A stretch of 64,000 nucleotides of DNA from a virus, in the IMG/VR virus record IMGVR_UViG_3300018055_000001, positions 122,880-186,879 of that record; one strand, given 5' to 3'. A program made the position numbers and the translations under genes. The first letter of the stretch is position 1, and the number at the start of each line of letters is the position of its first letter. Under the pieces are notes generated by a model, which made no database searches, was not told where the DNA came from, and saw only the letters and a program-made list of their open reading frames with translations. Below, piece after piece: positions 57,393 through 64,000 of this stretch.

Positions 57393-58384
57393 GCATTGAA
57401 GCAGACGCAATCAAAGGAAAGTACTTTCGCGTGCTAGACCATGGCTTCGTGTCATTGGTCGATTACATGGGGGATGATGCGGCCGTGGTGCAAGCTGCCC
57501 GAGTCTCGTACGGGGCTGGGACTAAAACTCCCAAAGATGATCGGGCTACCCTGCGTTACATGAGACGGCAAAGGCACACTAGCCCCTTCGAGCAGGTGGA
57601 GTTGAAGTTCCATGTGAAGCTGCCCATCTTTGTGGCTCGCCAACTCATCCGACATCGAACGGCCAATATCAACGAGTACTCCATGAGGTTTTCCCTGCCG
57701 TTTATGCAGTTTTACATGCCTAAGCCTGAGCACATGGGCACTCAATCAAAGAAGAACAAACAAGGTCGGGCGGAACCAGTGAGCGTAGAACACGGTTCGC
57801 GCATCTTGGATAAATGGGCGCATCTGCAGAGGGAATCTGTGGAGCTGTACGAGCTCATTACGGCCAAGGACGTTGATTTAGCTCGAGAGCTTGCGCGAAT
57901 GCATCTACCGGTGTCCATCTACACCGAATGGTACTGGAAGATTGACATGCACAACCTGATGCACTTCCTTTGCCTGCGTTGCGATGGCCATGCCCAATGG
58001 GAGATTCAGCAGTTCTCCAACATGAAGGCTTCCATGATGAAGCTTGTGGCCCCTGTGTCTTACGAGGCCTGGATCGACTACGCTTTTCAAGCGCGCACGT
58101 TCAGCCGCATGGAAATGGTGATGCTGCGTAGGATGCTGTACGTGCACAGAGCCCCTGACGTGGCACCCTTTGTAACTCCGTTGGGTGGCTGCGTTACCAA
58201 AGAGGTAGCCGATGGAATGGGTATGACTGCACGTGAATGGGATGAGTTCGTAGAGACATTTGACTTGAAGACAGACCCAACACGTTACGAGAAGCCCATC
58301 GACTTCATCCTTGATGTAGCATCGGCGGTTCCTGCAGAATTGCTGCAGCAGGAAGCATTGATGAGTGCCCCCAGAGTGCCGTGA
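57389..58384 (+). CDS. thyX: Flavin-dependent thymidylate synthase ThyX
   Basis: 331 residues. The signature RHRTANINEYSMRF (residues 88-101) matches RHRxxSxNExSxRY, and LKFHVKLPIFVARQLI precedes it. It makes dTMP from dUMP with FAD and methylenetetrahydrofolate. The C-terminal half is about 80 residues longer than the common 220-250. With the dNMP kinase it supports phage DNA precursor supply. Overlaps rnhB. Confidence 0.93.
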   Translation: MSIEADAIKGKYFRVLDHGFVSLVDYMGDDAAVVQAARVSYGAGTKTPKDDRATLRYMRRQRHTSPFEQVELKFHVKLPIFVARQLIRHRTANINEYSMRFSLPFMQFYMPKPEHMGTQSKKNKQGRAEPVSVEHGSRILDKWAHLQRESVELYELITAKDVDLARELARMHLPVSIYTEWYWKIDMHNLMHFLCLRCDGHAQWEIQQFSNMKASMMKLVAPVSYEAWIDYAFQARTFSRMEMVMLRRMLYVHRAPDVAPFVTPLGGCVTKEVADGMGMTAREWDEFVETFDLKTDPTRYEKPIDFILDVASAVPAELLQQEALMSAPRVP

Positions 58385-59055
58385 TGGTGACGCTGACCTC
58401 TCGACAGCTGCAGGAGCAAGGGCTGCGTAAATTGCAGGATCAGCACTTGGACTTCGTCATCGGCATCGATGAGGTTGGGTACGGGGCGTGGGCTGGGCCA
58501 GTCGTGGTATGCGCCGCGGTTGCTCCAGCCCGTTGGTCTCATCCAGAAGTCAGGGATTCGAAGGACTACGGCAGCGACACGCGCGTCGCCAGAGCCACCC
58601 GAGAATCCCTGACCAGAAACCTCCTCATCCCGCCGATCATCCCTTACCACCTCATCCTTTCCTACAGCAGCATGGAAATCGACGAGAAGGGGCTGTCAAA
58701 AGCGAGGGACTCTCTGGCGCTGCGCGCGGCGCGCCGGTGCGCTGAAAAGTACCCGCAGTCTTACGTGGTCATGGATGGGAATACCAGACCGGCTGGCATG
58801 CCAGACAGGTTTATCTGCATGCCGAAGGCCGACAGTTTGGTGCCCGCTGTGAGCGCGGCCAGCATTCTCGCCAAGGTTTACCGGGACGAGCTGATGGAGG
58901 TCTTAGCTCTGGAATACCCGGGTTATGACTTCGAAAACAATGTCGGATACGGCACCCCCAAGCACCAGGCGGGCTTGGTCAAGCATGGGGTTTCGCTGGT
59001 ACATCGTAGAAGCTACAGGAATATCCGACAATTCATGGAGCGTTCCGCAAAGTAG
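58381..59055 (+). CDS. rnhB: Ribonuclease HII
   Basis: 224 residues from GTG 58381 (ATG 58384 is the alternative). IGIDEVGYGAWAGPVV (residues 25-40) has the catalytic Asp-Glu; DSK, then VVMDGN and KADSLVPAVSAASILAKVYR supply the other acidic residues, and GYGTPKHQAGL with HRRSYRNI closes the fold. It cuts RNA in RNA-DNA hybrids, such as primers or misincorporated ribonucleotides. Rare in phages, and coupled to thyX. Confidence 0.93.
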   Translation: MMVTLTSRQLQEQGLRKLQDQHLDFVIGIDEVGYGAWAGPVVVCAAVAPARWSHPEVRDSKDYGSDTRVARATRESLTRNLLIPPIIPYHLILSYSSMEIDEKGLSKARDSLALRAARRCAEKYPQSYVVMDGNTRPAGMPDRFICMPKADSLVPAVSAASILAKVYRDELMEVLALEYPGYDFENNVGYGTPKHQAGLVKHGVSLVHRRSYRNIRQFMERSAK

Positions 59056-59091
59056 TCGCCATGTTGTGCTGTTTCAGCTAGATTTTCTGGA

Positions 59092-59307
59092 ATGGCAACA
59101 GTCGCTGAACGCAACAAGCGGTTAGATGCTCTTCAAACTGCGGTGACCCAGTACGCAGCTCAGCAACGAAAGACGTTGAATCATCGGGTCGATGTGTGCC
59201 AAAGGATTCTGCAGGGTCGGACTGGGTCGACCCGGCTGGCACAAGCGGCGGTTAGCCAATCATCAGCCTTGGTTGTAACTTCCATCAATGACTTCCTAAC
59301 GGGGTAA
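59092..59307 (+). CDS. Small helical protein, unknown function
   Basis: 71 residues; a TGGA just upstream is the only ribosome signal. Helical throughout (RLDALQTAVTQYAAQQRKT). Confidence 0.6.
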   Translation: MATVAERNKRLDALQTAVTQYAAQQRKTLNHRVDVCQRILQGRTGSTRLAQAAVSQSSALVVTSINDFLTG

Positions 59308-59311
59308 GTGA

Positions 59312-59656
59312 ATGTCGGAACCACAAATTGAGACTACAGAAATTGATCCGTCTGAGCTTGGCGTACAAGAGGCGCCACAACCCGTTCGCATTGAACGAGA
59401 AGACCATCTGGAGTACCAATTAGTTGGAGCAGAAATTTCAAAGGCTCAGCTCCTCGTTGATATGTACACCCGGGAACTTCAGCGCGCTCAAGGAGACTTG
59501 GCCCAGCTTGGGCAAAAAGCGCGTGCCCTTTACTCCAAGTTTGAGGAGAAGTACAAAGTCAACCTGCAGCTCAACATGATTACAGACGATGGCGTGGTGG
59601 TGCCGAGACCCATGGCACAACGAGACGCCTTAGTTCGCCAAGCTCAGTCGAGGTGA
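59312..59656 (+). CDS. Coiled-coil protein, unknown function
   Basis: 114 residues. Acidic start, then a coiled coil at 45-85 (LLVDMYTRELQRAQGDLAQL) and a short folded tail. A virion chaperone or scaffold is possible. Confidence 0.6.
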   Translation: MSEPQIETTEIDPSELGVQEAPQPVRIEREDHLEYQLVGAEISKAQLLVDMYTRELQRAQGDLAQLGQKARALYSKFEEKYKVNLQLNMITDDGVVVPRPMAQRDALVRQAQSR

Positions 59657-59657
59657 C

Positions 59658-60692
59658 ATGGCTAGCATCGTAGTAAGCCCGCTCAAGTCCGAAGAGGTTC
59701 CTGCATTCGAAGTAGTGAACCTCGAGATACTCGTGAAAGATTCCGACTTCGAGGGATTCTTCGACCTCATTGAAGTGTGGAGGTCGCGCAGCACGGCGAG
59801 CGGGCCTTACGAGGAGTTGACGTCAGACTTTTGGCGTCCGGCACGGTTGCCAAAGACTGGTGGTGACGCGCCTGTAGCGCCTGTAACTGGACCTTCGGTG
59901 CAGTTAGTAGGCAAGACTTTGGAGCTTGTCCTGAAAGAGAAAGACACCATAGTGGTGGTGTTCTCGGGTACGGACCCTTTGACGCTGCAGCAAGCGTCTG
60001 TACAGATAGCCGCTCAGAGTGCTGGGAGGCTTCGCTCGTATGTGGACGACGCAGTGCAACTCGTAGTGGAAACACTAGAGCCAGGCACTGGGGCGGCCCT
60101 GCGTGTCCTACTCAGCGATGCCACCTCAATTTTAGCCCTCCCTTTGCAGTCACCTGACGATTTGGTGTTTGGTAAAGACGCCCGCATTCAGCTCATGGTG
60201 GGCGTGCATGTCTATCGCTTCAGCGACATCTCTGGCTCCACGCAGTTTTTCTACAAGACGCGGTTCCGTAATCGCTCTACCAGTGCTGTGAGCGGGTTCA
60301 GTCTGCCTTTCGGAGTGGGGCAAGCACTGGGGCTCAGCACTGCACAGCTTGTGTGCGGCTACTTGGATATGGTTGACCTGCAAGGAAAGCCCCTTGTTGG
60401 GCGTGAAGTGAGCCTGAGCTCCCAGTACAACGGCACTATAGTTGAAGGCAAGTCCGTCACGGGCAATCCTTTGATGAAGCGCACCGATGCCACGGGGCAT
60501 GTTGAGTTCAATCTGGTCCGAGGGATGCACTATGATTTGGCAGTTGCTGGGGCAAACCTAGTCAAGACCATAACGGTCCCTACGGACCCAACAGTTACCT
60601 CATTTCCCTTGCTGGATCCTGACGTGTCTGAGCAGCAGGACTACTTCCGTGTTCGGGTGCCACAGATTCCTACCTTGTTGAGAAACGTCTGA
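59658..60692 (+). CDS. Structural protein with Ig-like and carboxypeptidase-regulatory-like domains
   Basis: 344 residues, starting one base after the preceding stop. Residues 1-60 resemble a fibronectin-III strand set (FFDLIEVWRSRSTASGPYEE). Residues 235-320 are carboxypeptidase-regulatory-like (GYLDMVDLQGKPLVGREVSL, TDATGHVEFNLVRGMHYDLA). A homologous unit recurs in the gene at 61093. Likely a baseplate, neck or fibre component. Confidence 0.6.
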   Translation: MASIVVSPLKSEEVPAFEVVNLEILVKDSDFEGFFDLIEVWRSRSTASGPYEELTSDFWRPARLPKTGGDAPVAPVTGPSVQLVGKTLELVLKEKDTIVVVFSGTDPLTLQQASVQIAAQSAGRLRSYVDDAVQLVVETLEPGTGAALRVLLSDATSILALPLQSPDDLVFGKDARIQLMVGVHVYRFSDISGSTQFFYKTRFRNRSTSAVSGFSLPFGVGQALGLSTAQLVCGYLDMVDLQGKPLVGREVSLSSQYNGTIVEGKSVTGNPLMKRTDATGHVEFNLVRGMHYDLAVAGANLVKTITVPTDPTVTSFPLLDPDVSEQQDYFRVRVPQIPTLLRNV

Positions 60693-60694
60693 TC

Positions 60695-61090
60695 ATGCGC
60701 GAGCTTGAGCAACCCGAGCAGATACCGAGTGGTATCGTATTGGACGGCACAAGCTCGTCATCTGCCTTTCCTGCCAGCAGTGACTTGTTTGTGCCTCTAC
60801 GTGTAATCCCGGCCGCGCCGGAGCACATGGGGGTCACACCGACGCCGTCGAATCACGTGACTGTCCGCTACATGTCCCCTACTGGGACTCGCGCAGTGCA
60901 CGTGGGTTGGACGCCATCTCTCAACGTGCAACTCTTGTTCCGTGCGGCACGCCTGAAAGACCCCATTTTCAGGCATGTACCAGTTTTCAAGTATGCCCGA
61001 GTCATAGGAAGGCGCAGGGTGAAGCTCAATCACTTTCTGCAGCCTGGGGATGTTCTTGAGCTCAACAGTAGCGACAAGCCCTTCAGGTAA
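60695..61090 (+). CDS. Small beta-rich structural-type protein
   Basis: 131 residues, 2 bases after the preceding stop. Polar Ser-rich start, then beta strands (ITVRYMSPT-like VTVRYMSPTGTRAVHVGW) and a basic patch RVIGRRRVKLNHFLQPGDVL. It lies between two related structural genes. Confidence 0.55.
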   Translation: MRELEQPEQIPSGIVLDGTSSSSAFPASSDLFVPLRVIPAAPEHMGVTPTPSNHVTVRYMSPTGTRAVHVGWTPSLNVQLLFRAARLKDPIFRHVPVFKYARVIGRRRVKLNHFLQPGDVLELNSSDKPFR

Positions 61091-61092
61091 CC

Positions 61093-61980
61093 ATGTCACT
61101 ATCAAGCGTCAACGTTTACGTGAAAGACGATACGGTCGATTCCAATCCCATGCCGGGGGTTGTGGTCCGCATATTTGACGCGACTGGCACCAACTACTTG
61201 ATGCAAGCCATGTCGGATTCAAACGGACTAGCTGGATTCACTCTGGCAGCGCCGGCGACATACCAAGTTCGATTCTTCAAGGAGCAGTGCTCCATCCAAC
61301 AGCCTCAGAACATGGTGGTGCCTGACGCTGGAACGAGCAACTACACGGCAATTGGCCACGTGTACGTGCCGCCAGAGGCTGTCCATCCTCGCCTGTGTTG
61401 CTGCTCTGGGTTCTTCAGGAGACCTGATAATTCTCCAGCCATTGGGCATCTCATCCACATCATCCCCAAGTTCGATCCCATCCTGTTCGAAGGTGCAGCG
61501 ATGCTGACCGAGCTTCTGAAGCACAGGACTGACGAGTCTGGTTACGTTCAATTCAACCTAGTTCGTTTCGGTCAGTACGAAGTGACGGTAGAGGGGTTCG
61601 AGGATCAGGTGCGCATCATCACGGTCCCTGATGCTCCCAGTGTCAATTTGCCTGACCTCATCTTCCCAGTGGTGGAGAGCATTTCGTTCGATCCGCCAGG
61701 TCCGTACTCGTTGGGGAAGGGCACATTCAACGAGCTCACCATCACTCCGACTGTGCGCACGTCCGATGGACGAGTTCTTCCGGGCGTGGCCATCGCGGAC
61801 GTCCAGTGGGGATCGAGCGACAACAACATTTTGGCGGTGCTGCCTACGGATAAAACGATTGTGCTCCGTGGCCTAACCCCTGGGGTGGTGCAGCTGACGG
61901 CCATTCGCACCGACTGCTCCATCATTCGAATTCCCAATCCACCTATTGAAGGCGTCCCAGTGGACGTAACGGTGATTTGA
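61093..61980 (+). CDS. Structural protein with repeated carboxypeptidase-regulatory-like and Big2-like domains
   Basis: 295 residues. Residues 1-90 and 110-200 each form a carboxypeptidase-regulatory-like unit (NSPAIGHLI..., TDESGYVQFNLVRFGQYEVT). Residues 205-290 resemble a bacterial Ig-like Big2 domain (VQWGSSDNNILAVLPTDKT, GLTPGVVQLTAIRTD). A surface-exposed tail or fibre role is likely. Confidence 0.65.
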   Translation: MSLSSVNVYVKDDTVDSNPMPGVVVRIFDATGTNYLMQAMSDSNGLAGFTLAAPATYQVRFFKEQCSIQQPQNMVVPDAGTSNYTAIGHVYVPPEAVHPRLCCCSGFFRRPDNSPAIGHLIHIIPKFDPILFEGAAMLTELLKHRTDESGYVQFNLVRFGQYEVTVEGFEDQVRIITVPDAPSVNLPDLIFPVVESISFDPPGPYSLGKGTFNELTITPTVRTSDGRVLPGVAIADVQWGSSDNNILAVLPTDKTIVLRGLTPGVVQLTAIRTDCSIIRIPNPPIEGVPVDVTVI

Positions 61981-62768
61981 TGGAAGTGGACCAGCTCTTA
62001 CTTCAAGTCTTACGAGAGGTTTCCAATGGTGTTGAAGCCATGCGTTACGCGGCCATGGCTTCTGAGGTGCTGGACAGCACTTGGGTCTCGGCCAAGTTCC
62101 TCGATGCGATAACAGCGCCACTTCACGCATTGGATGGGATGTTGGGTGAATCGCCTCCTAAAGCGCGGGCGCGGGCGCCAAGGAAGCTACCGCCCCGGGT
62201 GCTGGCGAAAGGGCATGGCAGATGCGTCTCCAAGCGGGCGTTAGGGGTTTTGGATGCGCCTAACAAGCTGCCCATTCCTCCAGATCTGACTGGCCTTGAC
62301 TTCTTGGCCGGTACCTGGATGGACAAGAGGGTCAGGGCATCCCTCGAGGCCTCGGCGTGCCGAGCACTCCTTCTTGAGATCGTGAGGCGCGCCGCGTTCG
62401 ACTGGGTTCTTTACCGCTCGAGCTCGAAGTTGATCAACAAGCAGCTGGCCGAAGGTGCGTATCATTGGCTGTTCATTGAGGAGCCTGATTCAGCCACGTG
62501 GGCCATACGGCGCAGCAGTGGGAAAAGCATCACTGGCTTTGTTGCCATTTGCGAGCTGCTCGACTTGGACCCTGACAAAGTGCGTGACCGGATTCGCCTG
62601 CTTACCAAGAAACAGATCATGAACGCTGGTCGCCCCGCTGAGCGCCGCAAGCACAAGAACGTTTCAGAGGATGCCTTGCACACTGATGACTTGCGCGTGT
62701 TCGATGTGGCAGTTGATGATCTGCCTGTGCACGATCCGCTGTACTCGAGTTACTCAACGGAGGGCTAA
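61980..62768 (+). CDS. Unknown helical protein
   Basis: 262 residues from ATG 61980 (TTGATG overlap). Helical, with a basic linker (KARARAPRKLPPRVLAKGHG). FVAICELLDLDPDKVRDRIR near residue 190 recalls a conserved helix of small phage/myxobacterial-type proteins; function unknown. Confidence 0.6.
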   Translation: MEVDQLLLQVLREVSNGVEAMRYAAMASEVLDSTWVSAKFLDAITAPLHALDGMLGESPPKARARAPRKLPPRVLAKGHGRCVSKRALGVLDAPNKLPIPPDLTGLDFLAGTWMDKRVRASLEASACRALLLEIVRRAAFDWVLYRSSSKLINKQLAEGAYHWLFIEEPDSATWAIRRSSGKSITGFVAICELLDLDPDKVRDRIRLLTKKQIMNAGRPAERRKHKNVSEDALHTDDLRVFDVAVDDLPVHDPLYSSYSTEG

Positions 62769-62772
62769 AAGA

Positions 62773-62793
62773 AAGGTTGGTTGTACCAACCTT
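62773..62793. terminator. Bidirectional terminator between convergent genes
   Basis: Perfect 9-bp stem AAGGTTGGT/ACCAACCTT with loop TGT, between the stop of the plus gene and that of the minus gene. A-rich before and C/T-rich after. Confidence 0.75.
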
Positions 62794-62803
62794 CCCATGT
62801 CGC

Positions 62804-63067
62804 TCAGTGAGCAGCGTTAGCCCGAGCAGACTCTGACTGGGTTCGTACCCTCATGATCACGGTGGCCCCAGCGTCATCGTCGTGGCCGGTCTCCACAACC
62901 ATGGCGTCAGTGATGGGGACTTCTTGCACCTGCTTTGGCGCTCCTACGAATCTGAGTGCATTGCGCTCCAGGTAATGCATCAAGTCAATTGGTTGTACTA
63001 GCGTGTCGGGGCGCAGTTCTATTTCTGTCCCTGGCTCGTCCAAGTCGAAGCATCTGATCATTGGCAT
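62804..63067 (-). CDS. Small protein, unknown function
   Basis: 87 residues from ATG 63067, with GGAGG 2-6 bases upstream and the CTTATCCC word 19 bases upstream. Acidic start (CFDLDEPGTEIELRPDTLVQ), helix, then beta C-terminus (DAGATVIMRVRTQSESARA). No family recognised. Confidence 0.65.
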   Translation of the reverse strand: MPMIRCFDLDEPGTEIELRPDTLVQPIDLMHYLERNALRFVGAPKQVQEVPITDAMVVETGHDDDAGATVIMRVRTQSESARANAAH

Positions 63068-63086
63068 GACCTCCTTCTCTATTTCT

Positions 63087-63096
63087 CTTATCCCCG
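63087..63096 (-). promoter_or_regulatory. CTTATCCC-type word
   Basis: CGGGGATAAG on the minus strand, 19 bases before ATG 63067. Confidence 0.45.
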
Positions 63097-63098
63097 AG

Positions 63099-63128
63099 TT
63101 GCCAAATTCCTTGTGGCTCTGATAGACT
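63099..63128 (+). promoter_or_regulatory. Probable plus-strand promoter
   Basis: TTGCCA (-35, 5/6 to TTGACA) at 63099-63104, an 18-base spacer, and an extended -10, TG-A-TAGACT, at 63120-63128. It would serve the gene at 63230 with a long leader. Nothing else convincing was seen in 63129-63229. Confidence 0.6.
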
Positions 63129-63229
63129 TTGAGGTCTGCGCCCCGTCCGTATGTTCGAATCAACGGAACGTCTATCCAGTGGACATGTAAGCATGCATAG
63201 TTGCGTGCTTTCGCGGCATAAGAGGACCA

Positions 63230-63526
63230 ATGGGAGATCTCGTCGATCCGAAACCACCGCAATGGCAGCGCAAAACGACGGAGGACGATGTACGGGAAGA
63301 CAGTACAATCGACCTGGCACAGAGGCTCATGGAGTTGATCTGCGGAAACATGGAGCCTACGGTGGTTCAATTGGCAGCACTGCGGCTTGTGCAGAAGGCT
63401 GTCATTGGGAACTACCAATTATGCCAAGGTCGAGACGCCACGCTCATCTTGCTCGGGCAAGCGAAAGAGCTGGCTGAGGCCTATGTGATTCGAGGGTCAG
63501 ATGGAACAACGGAACATCAATTCTGA
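63230..63526 (+). CDS. Small helical protein, unknown function
   Basis: 98 residues, AGAGGA upstream. Polar start, then helices (IDLAQRLMELICGNMEPTVV, GQAKELAEAYVI). No family recognised. Overlaps the next gene by 26 bases. Confidence 0.65.
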   Translation: MGDLVDPKPPQWQRKTTEDDVREDSTIDLAQRLMELICGNMEPTVVQLAALRLVQKAVIGNYQLCQGRDATLILLGQAKELAEAYVIRGSDGTTEHQF

Positions 63527-63794
63527 TTACGAGCTTACGCAGGTAGAGGCACAAGCGCCTCGAGATACAGTCCCATGTGGTCCACCAAGCATCACTTCAT
63601 CGTACCCGCCACAGGAGGGTCCACCGCCCATGGCCATTCCGGGCGCACCCCCCGCTACCGAATTTATCTGGAGTGCATTCACAATGAAAAACGTCCTCAA
63701 AGTCATCTCAGGTGTTCTATGTCTATTACTGATTGCATGTTGGGCAACCGAGCAGCTACTGGAAGAAGGATTCTTCGATTTGGTGCCAGCCTAG
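63501..63794 (+). CDS. Pro-rich protein with membrane segment; possible internal lipoprotein start
   Basis: 97 residues, GAGGG upstream. Pro-rich residues 20-55, then a hydrophobic segment. An internal ATG near 63683, with GGAG about 10 bases upstream, would give a 36-residue protein starting MKNVLKVISGVLCLLLIAC, a near-perfect lipoprotein signal (lipobox LIAC). Short lipoproteins near other membrane genes can be o-spanins; no i-spanin is visible here. Confidence 0.6.
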   Translation: MEQRNINSDYELTQVEAQAPRDTVPCGPPSITSSYPPQEGPPPMAIPGAPPATEFIWSAFTMKNVLKVISGVLCLLLIACWATEQLLEEGFFDLVPA

Positions 63795-64000
63795 AGGAGA
63801 TATCGGATCTCGTAGAGCAAGCTCAACGTCTGCAGCACGCTGGCATGCAGTACAAGTTGGCCGGAGACCACCCGATGGCGGTGGTCACGTACCGCGAGCT
63901 TTTGCAGGTGGTGCGCCGCCTCGAGGAAGTGGGGGCTTTGAGCAGCCCATTGGGGTTGCCAACCCAGCTGGTGCAGCGTGCTATTGAAATCGAAGAAAGC
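63737..64000 (+). CDS. Helical protein truncated by the window edge
   Basis: Frame open to the right edge. From ATG 63737, which has no ribosome site and lies inside the preceding gene, the protein is convincing: ISDLVEQAQRLQHAGMQYKL, VTYRELLQVVRRLEEVGAL. The true start may differ. No function assigned. Confidence 0.55.
   Translation, partial: MLGNRAATGRRILRFGASLEEISDLVEQAQRLQHAGMQYKLAGDHPMAVVTYRELLQVVRRLEEVGALSSPLGLPTQLVQRAIEIEES

Noticed and set aside
38474-63096. Similar plus-strand peptides (SST...LIPG/E) at all copies of the repeated word
   Set aside because: Peptide similarity follows from the shared DNA word; only the 38895 copy has a ribosome site and coupling.
1-64000. tRNA genes, CRISPR arrays and insertion sequences
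   Set aside because: No cloverleaf-like element, no regularly spaced repeats and no transposase was seen; a covariance search could still find a tRNA.

Overview
This window is a stretch of a large tailed-phage genome. The evidence is a major capsid protein, a 1,050-residue contractile tail sheath, a tail tube protein, a probable tail assembly chaperone made by frameshifting, a tape-measure candidate, baseplate-like proteins and dense ATGA/TGATG-coupled genes, with no cellular housekeeping genes. The size and gene mix (own sigma factor, GroES, ThyX, RNase HII, dNMP kinase, DNA methyltransferase, H1-like protein, homing endonucleases) suggest a jumbo myovirus. The host cannot be named from the sequence. 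Terminase, portal and prohead protease are not seen and may lie outside the window.

Layout. 1-3 kb: head genes ending in the major capsid protein and a strong terminator. 3-11.8 kb: neck and internal-protein genes, two of which carry the same -1 frameshift signal (C CCT TTA); an HNH and an endonuclease VII-like gene are inserted here. 11.9-19.2 kb: sheath, tube and further virion proteins. 19.2-22.1 kb: a minus-strand operon with an orphan adenine methyltransferase. 22.2-27.3 kb: H1-like protein, dNMP kinase and small proteins. 27.35-29.1 kb: tail assembly chaperone gene with a G GGA AAT frameshift site and a 13-bp stem. 29.1-37 kb: a tightly packed run of small proteins, several with zinc ribbons, plus GroES and a ribbon-helix-helix protein. 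35.9-38.7 kb: minus-strand accessory genes (a GNAT acetyltransferase and tiny proteins). 38.9-48.6 kb: tape measure and baseplate. 48.6-53.7 kb: a cassette of glycine/alanine-rich virion-type proteins with a shared short helix motif. 54-59 kb: sigma factor, homing endonuclease, DUF932-like protein, ThyX and RNase HII. 59-64 kb: small proteins and Ig-like/carboxypeptidase-regulatory-like structural proteins.

Main discoveries. (1) Three independent programmed -1 frameshift signals with canonical heptamers and downstream stems. (2) A recurrent amphipathic helix of the form F-x-x-E-L-x-K-I/L-A in about a dozen otherwise unrelated proteins, reminiscent of the capsid-targeting sequences of T4 internal proteins. 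(3) An intergenic word, CTTATCCC(C/T)G, repeated at fixed spacing before minus-strand genes. (4) Two sites where coding signal jumps frame at homopolymers (19.7 kb and 52.7-52.9 kb), the second as three compensating one-base insertions. All names rest on reading the translated sequences; no database search was possible.
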